Of a stretch of DNA of 64,000 nucleotides, positions 56,614 through 64,000 are shown piece after piece (position 1 is the stretch's first letter; each line of letters begins with the position of its first letter). The position numbers and the translations under genes were made by a program. The notes under the pieces are model-generated. The model was not told where the DNA came from. It searched no databases and worked only from the letters and a program-made list of their open reading frames with translations. This DNA is from Acholoe squamosa (taxonomy: Eukaryota; Annelida; Polychaeta; Phyllodocida; Polynoidae): positions 60,057,774-60,121,773 of the forward strand of contig OX439046.1 of the NCBI GenBank assembly GCA_949317995.1, written 5' to 3'.

Positions 56614-58380
56614 AGGAGTCTTGGTCTGGGAGAAGCTATACAACCAGCAATGATTGGTTCTTTGGAGAACCTTTGGGCAAACCGACATGCAACACTTTTG
56701 GTTTTACTCAGACAGGGACAGTTTGACACATCATTTGCGAGCCCCATCAGACTTTGCATTAGATCCCCACCTAGATCTAACTTGTGGCACCATGGTGAAC
56801 CAGTCCATGGTACTGATGGAGTCTTGATCCGGGAGAGGCTATTGAACCAGCAATGAGAGACTTATGACATGCTGCTCTCACTTTCACCGTTGAGGCTAGC
56901 TGGGTGTCGCTTCAAGAGCAACAATTACACACATCACCAGACCCCTATGCTCACCGTGCATATGCCACTTGTTCATTTCGATAGGGACAGTGCCATTGTT
57001 CTTTGGAGAACCTTTGGGCAAACCGACATGCAACACTTTTGGTTTTACTCAGACAGGGACAGTTTGACACATCATTTGCGAGCCCCATCAGACTTTGCAT
57101 TAGATCCCCAGCTAGATCTAACTTGTGGCACCATGGTGAACCAGTCCATGGTACTGATGGAGTCTTGATCTGGGAGAGGCTATAGAACCAGCAATGAGAG
57201 ACTTATGACATGCTGCTCTCACTTTCACCGTTGAGGCTAGCTGGGTGTCGCTGCAAGAGCGACAATTACACACATCACCAGACCCCTATGCTCACCGTGC
57301 ATATGCCACTTGTTCATTTCGATAGGGACAGTGCCATTGTTCTTTGGAGAACCTTTGGGCAAACGGACATGCAACACTTTTGGTTTTACTCAGACAGGGA
57401 CAGTTTGACACATCATTTGCGAGCCCCATCAGACTTTGCATTAGATCCCCACCTAGATCTAACTTGTGGCACCATGGTGAACCAGTCCATGGTACTGATG
57501 GAGTCTTGATCTGGGAGAGGCTATAGAACCAGCAATGAGAGACTTATGACATGCTGCTCTCACTTTCACCGTTGAGGCTAGCTGGGTGTCGCTGCAAGAG
57601 CGACAATTACACACATCACCAGACCCCTATGCTCACCGTGCATATGCCACTTGTTCATTTCGATAGGGACAGTGCCATTGTTCTTTGGAGAACCTTTGGG
57701 CAAACCGACATGCAACACTTTTGGTTTTACTCAGACAGGGACAGTTTGACACATCATTTGCGAGCCCCATCAGACTTTGCATTAGATCCCCAGCTAGATC
57801 TAACTTGTGGCACCATGGTGAACCAGTCCATGGTACTGATGGAGTCTTGATCTGGGAGAGGCTATAGAACCAGCAATGAGAGACTTATGACATGCTGCTC
57901 TCACTTTCACCGTTGAGGCTAGCTGGGTGTCGCTGCAAGAGCGACAATTACACACATCACCAGACCCCTATGCTCACCGTGCATATGCCACTTGTTCATT
58001 TCGATAGGGACAGTGCCATTGTTCTTTGGAGAACCTTTGGGCAAACGGACATGCAACACTTTTGGTTTTACTCAGACAGGGACAGTTTGACACATCATTT
58101 GCGAGCCCCATCAGACTTTGCATTAGATCCCCAGCTAGATCTAACTTGTGGCACCATGGTGAACCAGTCCATGGTACTGATGGAGTCTTGATCCGGGAGA
58201 GGCTATAGAACCAGCAATGAGAGACTTATGACATGCTGCTCTCACTTTCACCGTTGAGGCTAGCTGGGTGTAGCTGCAAGAGCAACAATTACACACATCA
58301 CCAGACCCCTATGCTCATCGTGCATATGCCACTTGTTCATTTCGATAGGGACAGTGCCATCAGATTTTGCATTAGATCCC
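56614..58380 (+). repeat. 341-bp tandem repeat, about five copies
   Basis: The phrase ATGCTGCTCTCACTTTCACC recurs at 56869, 57210, 57551, 57892 and 58233, exactly 341 bases apart. The copies differ by only a few bases. The 99-codon ORF seen in each copy is not kept in phase from unit to unit (341 is not a multiple of three), so it is more likely a satellite than a repeated gene. Confidence 0.95.
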
Positions 58381-58589
58381 CTGCTAGATCTAACGACTAA
58401 AGGTTGGCGGACCGGGCTCTTCACCACCACCCCATGTTATTGGGCCAGAGGGTCTGAGCGGTCCCCGTTGTGCATTCGCTGTCTGTGTTCAGCTGCCATT
58501 CCACGGAGCGAGAGGCCGTCAAGATGCGCCTCCGTCAGAGTTACTAAGGCTAGTCGCCGTTTCGCTCTGAGGCTCACACCTCTGCTCTC

Positions 58590-59400
58590 CTCACATATGA
58601 CACAGGGGTGGTGACATTGTGAGGCGCCTCACGGACACCCTACTCCTCCCCGGGACCCCATGGAGGGGTCATGAGCCCTGAGCTGACAGGTGCACTGCTC
58701 TCCTCACATATGACACAGGGGTGGTGACATTGTGAGGCGCCTCACATACACCCCACCCCTCCCCGGGACCCCATGGAGGAGTCCTGAGATATTCTCAAAT
58801 TTCTCAAATTTCTTCCTCTGGTGGCCATCTTGGCAGCCATCTTGGATTGTAAAAAAATAACAACTTCTGACCATTTAGATTTCTACCGTGAAGCTCCACG
58901 CCAAAAATGAGTCAAATCGGACTGTAAACACCAGAGATATTCACAAATTTCAATTTTTCCTTCTCTGGCGGCCATCTTGGCGGCCATCTTTGATTCTGTA
59001 AAAATATCCTTTTGGACTCTTTCGGGTTTATAAGGGCAAGCCCCATGACAAAAATGAGTCAAATCGGACCGTAAACACCAGAGATATTCTCCTTTGAAGC
59101 TCGCGTGCGCAGCTGGGTAGTCCCCTACACATATGATACAGGGGTGGTGACATTGTGAGGCGCCTCACAAACACCCTACCCCTCCCCATCACTACACAGT
59201 CCCCCACACATATGGTACAGGGGTGGTGACATTGTGAGGTGCCTCACAGACTTTGATGGTTAATATCTCGGAAACTTTTAGGGTCTCAGATCTGAAATTT
59301 GGCACGGTTTGGCTTCTCTATGGGGCCTTTGATCACACTAAATTTCGTCCACATCGAATCACTTTAGTTTATGGTGACATTGTGAGGTGCCTCACAAGTT
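58590..59400. repeat. Repeats with the palindrome GTGAGGCGCCTCAC
   Basis: A unit of the type ACATATGACACAGGGGTGGT then GACATTGTGAGGCGCCTCAC occurs at about 58590, 58705, 59130 and 59210 (the last two with changes such as GTGAGGTGCCTCAC), often followed by CCCCTCCCCGGGACCCCATG. The 14-bp palindrome is perfect in three copies. No ORF. Confidence 0.7.
58790..59100 (-). repeat. Inverted copies of the CAAGATGGCCGCC repeat
   Basis: Two units in the opposite orientation to the array at 59480-60960 (GGCGGCCATCTTGGCGGCCA, TGAGTCAAATCGGACCGTAA, ACACCAGAGATATTC). The pair of arrays faces each other across the end of the 29-bp inverted repeat. Confidence 0.85.
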
Positions 59401-59479
59401 GCGTAGTTGGACAGTCCCATTGCAGGACTTAGAAAAATTTCTGGTTTGCGTAGTTGGACAGTCCCATTGCAGGAGTTTA

Positions 59480-60960
59480 AAAAGAGAAACTTGAATATCT
59501 CTGGTGTTTACGGTCAGATTTGGCTCATTTTTGTCGTGGGGCCTCCCTGTACAACCCTGAAGGGTCTAAATGAACTCTTTTCACAAAATCCAAGATGGCC
59601 ACCAAAATGGCCGCCAGAGAAGGAAAAGTGGAAATTTGAGTATATCTCTGGTGTTTACAGCCCGATTTGGCTCATTTTCGTCGTGGAGCTTCCCTGTACA
59701 ACTCTGAAGGGTCTAAAAGAACTCTTTTTGAAAAATCCAAGATGGCCGCCAAGATGGCTGCTAGAGAAGGAAAATTGGAAATTCGAGAATATCTCTGGTG
59801 TTTACGGCCCGATTTGGCTTATTTTCGTCGTGGAGCTTCCCTGTACAACCCTGAAGGGTCTAAAATAACTCTTTTTGCAAAATCCAAGATGGCCGCCAAG
59901 ATGGCTGCCAGAGAAAGAAGAAATGGAAATTTGAGAATATCTCTGGTGTTTATGGTCTGATTTGGTTCATTTTTATCATGGGGCCTCCCTGTACAACCCT
60001 GAATGGCCTAAAAAAACTTTCTTAATAAAATCCAAGATGGCCACCAAGATGGCCGCCAGAGAAGCAAAAGTGGAAATTTGAGAATATCTCTGGTGTTTAC
60101 GGCCCGATTTGGCTTATTTTCGTTGTGGAGCTTCCCTGTACAATCCTGAAGGGTCTAAAATAACTCTTTTTGCAAAATCCAAGATGGCCGCCAAGATGGC
60201 TGCCAGAGAAAGAAAAAATAGAAATTTGAGAATATCTCTGGTGTTTACAGCCCGATTTGGCTCATTTTTGTCGTGGAGCTTCCCTGTACAACCCTGAAGG
60301 GTCTAAAATAATTCTTTTTGCAAAATCCAAGATGGCCGCCAGAGAAAGAAAAAATGGAAATTTGAGAATATCTCTGGTGTTTACGGTCTGATTTGGTTTA
60401 TTTTCATCATGGGGCCTCCCTGTACAACCCTGAAGGGTCTAAAAGAACTTTCTTAATAAAATCCAAGATGGCCGCCAGAGAAGCAAAAGTGGAAATCTGA
60501 GAATATCTCTAGTGTTTACGGTCCGATTTGACTCATTTTCGTCGTGGAGCTTCCCTGTACAACCCTGAAGGGTCTAAAAGAACTCTTTTTGCAAAATCCA
60601 AGATGGCCACCAATATGGCTGCCAGAGAAGGAAAAGTGGAAATTTGAGTATATCTGTGGTGTTTATGGTTGGATTTGGCTTATTTTCATTGTGGCGCTTC
60701 CCTTTACAACCCTGAAGGGTCTAAAAGAACTCTTTTTGCAAAATCCAAGATGGCCACCAAGATGCCTGGCGGAGAAGGAAAAAAATGGAAATTTGAGAAT
60801 ATCTCTGGTGTTTATGGTCTGATTTGGTTCATTTTCATCATGGGGCCTCCCTGTACAACCCTGAAGGGTATAAAAGAATTTTCTTATAAAATCCAAGATG
60901 GCTGCCAAGATGGCCTTCAGAGAAGTTAAAAGTAAAAATGAGAATAGCTCTGATATTAAC
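59480..60960 (+). repeat. Tandem array with AAGATGGCCGCC (YY1-like) sites
   Basis: About ten units of 135-150 bp. Each contains ATATCTCTGGTGTTTACGG, CCGATTTGGCTCATTTTCGT, CTTCCCTGTACAACCCTGAA, and ATCCAAGATGGCCGCCAAGA. The last phrase holds one or two matches to the YY1 site (AAGATGGCnGC). Several ORFs cross the units on both strands, but they shift frame between units and are not genes. Confidence 0.9.
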
Positions 60961-61324
60961 AGTTTGATCTGGATCATTTTTCTCCAGGAATAGACATTAA
61001 GGATACCTTGTTTGTGTTCAAACATTTTTAAATGGGACTGTGTTAAAACAACGAAAAGCTTGTTCACAATTTCCAATAATTCTTGACCTCACATATGTTT
61101 TTAGTTCCTTTTATCCATGTCAGGTAATAGTCTTTATGCTGTCTTTTCCTCCTCTCACTAAACCTCATTTTCATGCCTTGTCTTTGTTTGTGCAATGCAC
61201 CCTCTTACAGAGTTATCCAAGGGTATTCTAGTATACAATGAGAATCAAAGTTTAAAAAGAAGAAACCAACATTACAAATATAGTCAAGTTGTTTATTATG
61301 CATGGCTAAAACTGACAAGGATTT
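60961..61324. other. Spacer, no gene
   Basis: AT-rich DNA after the YY1-like array; no ORF supported. TTTATT at 61292-61297 is the likely poly(A) signal (AATAAA, minus strand) of the following zinc-finger gene. Confidence 0.5.
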
Positions 61325-61699
61325 TTAAAAGTCATCATCATCATATGGTAATGTGTTCTGACAAGTCATAATCTGCTCCTTTGAATGATAGTTATCTTCA
61401 CCTTCGTCGTTCATGTCATCATCCTCTTTTTGGGATGTCTCTTCCCACTGAAAAGACAAGTCATTCAATGATTCAGCATGGATGTTATCTTGGGGTTCCA
61501 CAGATTTTGGCACAGGGTCATAGGACCCCTTGGATGCCTGCTGCTCTTTACGAATTCCCTTCTTTTTCAGCTGACGGCAGACGCTCTGTAAAAGCCTCTC
61601 TGTCACTGATTGTTCAGTATGCTTTGCTTTCACATGGGCCAGTAGATGACGCTGATATCTGCCACATAGGGGGCACAATATATCTTTCTTGATAACCAT
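61325..61699 (-). CDS. Single C2H2-type zinc-finger protein with acidic tail
   Basis: 124 residues. The N-terminus has CPLCGRYQRHLLAHVKAKH (Cys 9 and 12, His 22 and 27; His 18 is an alternative ligand), a short C2H2-like finger. A basic segment follows (RQLKKKGIRKEQQ, near 42-54), then a strongly acidic C-terminus (EDDDMNDEGED; DDDDF at the end). This is the layout of a small transcription regulator: DNA-binding finger, basic region, acidic tail. It lies at the right edge of the gene cluster, just before the right-hand GGATTACC array. Confidence 0.65.
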   Translation of the reverse strand: MVIKKDILCPLCGRYQRHLLAHVKAKHTEQSVTERLLQSVCRQLKKKGIRKEQQASKGSYDPVPKSVEPQDNIHAESLNDLSFQWEETSQKEDDDMNDEGEDNYHSKEQIMTCQNTLPYDDDDF

Positions 61700-61794
61700 C
61701 CTAAAGTCTGATCCAGACAGCCCTCAATAGTACAGATGGGGTTTCAGCCTTCCATAAAATTCAATTTCATTTGTGAAAAGATGTTTGCCAAAAA

Positions 61795-62740
61795 AAATGA
61801 GGGATTACATTGAGAAAAAAAGTGAGTGGCATGCACAGTCCCTTTTAATAATTTGTGTCGGAAAAAAAAATTCTATTTATTCCAAAATATTTTTCATGTG
61901 GAGCAATAATGGGTGGTGACTCTTAATAAAAAAGGGATTACCTTCAGAGAAAAAGGGATTACCTTCAATGTAAAATATGGATTACCTTCAAGGTAAAGGA
62001 GGGATTACCTTCAGAGAAAAAGGGATTACCTTCAAGGTAAAAGATGGATTACCTTCAAGGTAAAGGAGGGATTACCTTCAGAGATAAAGTGAGAGGCATG
62101 CACAGTCACTTTCATTAATTTCTGTCTGAAAAAAAAAATCTATTTATTCCAAAATATTTTTCATTTGGAGCAATTATGGGTGATGACTCTTAATAAAAAA
62201 GGGATTACCTTCAGAGAAAAAGGGATTACCTTCAATGTAAAATATGGATTACCTTCAAGGTAAAGGAGGGATTACCTTCAGAGAAAAAGGGATTACCTTC
62301 AAGGTAAAAGATGGATTACCTTCAAGGTAAAGGAGGGATTACCTTCAGAGAAAAAGTGAGAGGCATGCATGGTCACTTTCAATAATTTCTGTCCAAAAAA
62401 ATAAAATCTATTTATTCCAAAATATTTTTCATGTGAAGCAATTATGGGTGATGACTCTTAATCAAAAAGGGATTACCTTCAGGGAAAAAAGGGATTACCT
62501 TCAATGTAAAAGATGGATTACCTTCAAGGTAAAGGAGGGATTACCTTCAGAGAAAAAGGGATTACCTTCAAGGTAAAAGATGGATTACCTTCAAGGTAAA
62601 GGAGGGATTACCTTCAGAGAAAAAGTGAGAGGCATGCAAGGTCACTTTCTATTATTTCTTTGTAAAAAAAAAAAGAAAGTTCATCACAAAATACTTTTCA
62701 TGTGCAGCAATTATGGATGATAACTCTTAAAGATCAGAGC
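61795..62740 (-). repeat. GGATTACC array, right copy of the inverted pair
   Basis: About three and a half units, each with repeated GGATTACCTTCA phrases (spaced by GAGAAAAAG, AGGTAAAGGAG or AGGTAAAAGAT), then GAGAGGCATGCACAGTCACT, AATTTCTGTCTGAAAAAAA, ATTCCAAAATATTTTTCAT and AGCAATTATGGGTGATGACT. It is the reverse complement of the 44684-45588 array, with longer units. Confidence 0.9.
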
Positions 62741-62879
62741 TTTGTTATTTTGGGACAAATTGAGAGGCACCCTTTATCACATCAAGTAACTTCTGTGTTG
62801 GAAAAAATCTTTTATCTTTGAATACTTTTCACTATTGTACCTTTTCATAATTCATATGTGATGACATAGTGTTTTAATA

Positions 62880-63720
62880 TTGACAGCCCCATCCTCGCTG
62901 TCAACAGTGATGACCATCCTTTTGTCTTGCCACCTCCTTTACCCCTGCCTACTCTGAGAAACTAAGTGTGTTATATGTCTGCCTACTCTAAGAAGCTAAG
63001 TGTATCAGATGCCTGCCTACTCTAAGAAGCTAAGTGTTTGAATGCCTGCCTACTCCAAGAAGCTAAGTGTTTGTATGTCTATACCTTTTGACCTCTTTTG
63101 GTGTGGACATTTTGTATGAGTTTACCTTTTGACCTGTTTTTATGTGTGTACCTTTTTATAATGTCTTTCATATCTGTTTTTGTATTTTTTTATGGTGTCA
63201 ACAGCCCCATCCTCGCTGTTAACAGTGGTGACCATCCTTTTGGTTTGCCACCTCCTTTACCCCTGCCTACTCTAAGAAGCTAAGTGTGTTTGTATGCCTG
63301 CCTACTCTAAGAAGCTAAGTGTGTTTGTATGCCTGCCTACTCTGAGAAGCTAAGTGTTTGAATGCCTGCCTACTCCAAGAAGCTAAGTGTTTGTATGTCT
63401 ATACCTTTTGACCTCTTTTTGTGTGGACATTTTGTATGAGTTTACCTTTTGACCTGTTTTTATGTGTGTACCTTTTTATGATGCCTTTCAAATCTGTTTT
63501 TGTATTTTTATGGTGTCAACAGCCCCATCCTCGCTGTTAACAGTGGTGACCATCCGTTTGGTTTGCCACCTCCTTTACCCCTGCCTACTCTAAGAAGCTA
63601 AGTGTGTTATATGCCTGCCTACTCTAAGAAGCTAAGTGTGTCATATGCCTGCCTACTCTAAGAAGCTAAGTGTATCATATGCCTGCCTACTCTAAGAAGT
63701 TAAGTTGTATGTCTACCTAT
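62880..63720 (+). repeat. Nested tandem repeats: 30-bp units within about 310-330 bp units
   Basis: The short unit GCCTGCCTACTCTAAGAAGC plus TAAGTGTG... recurs many times. The long unit starts GACAGCCCCATCCTCGCTGT or TCAACAGCCCCATCCTCGCT (near 62880, 63198 and 63516) and contains GGTGACCATCCTTTTGG and TTTGCCACCTCCTTTACCCC. The remainder to 64000 has two copies of ATCCATGTAGT...GTGTAGTCCTT (63738 and 63790) and no gene. Confidence 0.9.
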
Positions 63721-64000
63721 TCTAAGAAGCTAAGTATCCATGTAGTATGTGTGTAGTCCTTGCAATGATGATGAAGCTAGGTATCCATGTAGTGTGTGTG
63801 TGTAGTCCTTCCAGTGATGATGACAATGATGATTCCTTTCAATATCCTCTTTTCTCTTTGCATGCGATTCTACACGAGCTAGCTATGGTACAACACAGGA
63901 CATCACAACATTTAAACACATAAGAGTGGATAGAAATTTGTAGGAAACAGATTGCCAGTGGCCCCACCCTCGCCACTGGCTGTCGCAACCAACCAAGCGC

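Larger units (their letters stand above)
56588..59418. repeat. 2.8-kb segment bounded by a 29-bp perfect inverted repeat
   Basis: 56588-56616 (starts GGGACTGTCCAACTACGCAA) is the exact reverse complement of 59390-59418. A further direct copy of GCGTAGTTGGACAGTCCC lies at about 59448. Inside are the 341-bp array and the GTGAGGCGCCTCAC repeats, with no transposase. It could be a large non-autonomous transposon or satellite-rich foldback; no clear target-site duplication. Confidence 0.65.

Noticed and set aside
56869-58191. Four identical 99-codon ORFs, a possible repeated gene
   Set aside because: The 341-bp period breaks the frame between units, and no upstream signals or protein motifs are present; a satellite explains it.
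59407-61076. ORFs of 90-150 codons on both strands in the YY1-like array
   Set aside because: They run through tandem units with shifting frames; composition reflects the repeat.

Overview
This is eukaryotic, animal-type DNA, most likely from a marine invertebrate; a mollusc is one candidate, but no host gene fixes the taxon. The signs are APE-type LINE fragments, two DIRS-superfamily (tyrosine-recombinase) retroelements, palindromic MITEs, metazoan TATA/AATAAA signals and many long tandem arrays. I see no bacterial operons, rRNA, convincing tRNA or CRISPR.

Left part (1-14.9 kb): intergenic DNA full of mobile elements. The best preserved is a complete 5.8-kb retrotransposon at 2165-7991 with split direct repeats (A1-gag-pol-YR-B1-A2-B2) and three open frames, flanked on each side by a 104-bp MITE. 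LINE fragments, a Harbinger-like MITE and two elements bounded by related inverted repeats follow. Middle part (15-24.2 kb): no convincing protein gene. It holds an enhancer-like cluster of GGAAAATTCC and TGACGTAA repeats, TATA boxes followed closely by splice-donor sequences, and 15 near-identical 180-bp repeats.

The truncated 5' half of a second DIRS-like element lies at 24.2-26.0 kb. In both DIRS-type elements gag and pol share one frame and are separated by exactly one TGA. A 126-bp perfect inverted copy of the second element's end lies at 28869-28994. Between the two copies is an array of about 28 NFI-like sites (26.4-27.7 kb) and the first gene of the next region.

Right part (27.9-61.7 kb): a dense, intronless gene cluster on both strands that looks like part of a large DNA virus genome (endogenous or assembled) or a virus-derived giant element. 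It encodes a minimal SF3 helicase of E1/large-T type, a BIR protein, a tandem death-domain protein, a BTB-BACK protein, a five-member family of RING-type proteins, a protein starting with a RarA/WRNIP1-like domain, a C2H2 protein, two related basic proteins and three pairs of paralogues that I cannot assign. Several promoters share a TATATAAG box, TCATGTGA/TCACATGA E-boxes and ATTTGCAT octamers. Many stop codons lie within or close to AATAAA. The gene content points to control of host cell death, ubiquitination and transcription. No capsid, polymerase or terminase gene is visible.

The cluster is divided by tandem arrays, including 3.3 kb of a 20-bp unit. Arrays of GGTAATCC/GGATTACC units lie in inverted orientation at 44.7-45.6 and 61.8-62.7 kb and flank a 16-kb segment. 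Many arrays carry a recognisable animal transcription-factor site (NFI, TFAP2-like, YY1-like, K50-homeodomain-like, Rel/CRE-like).
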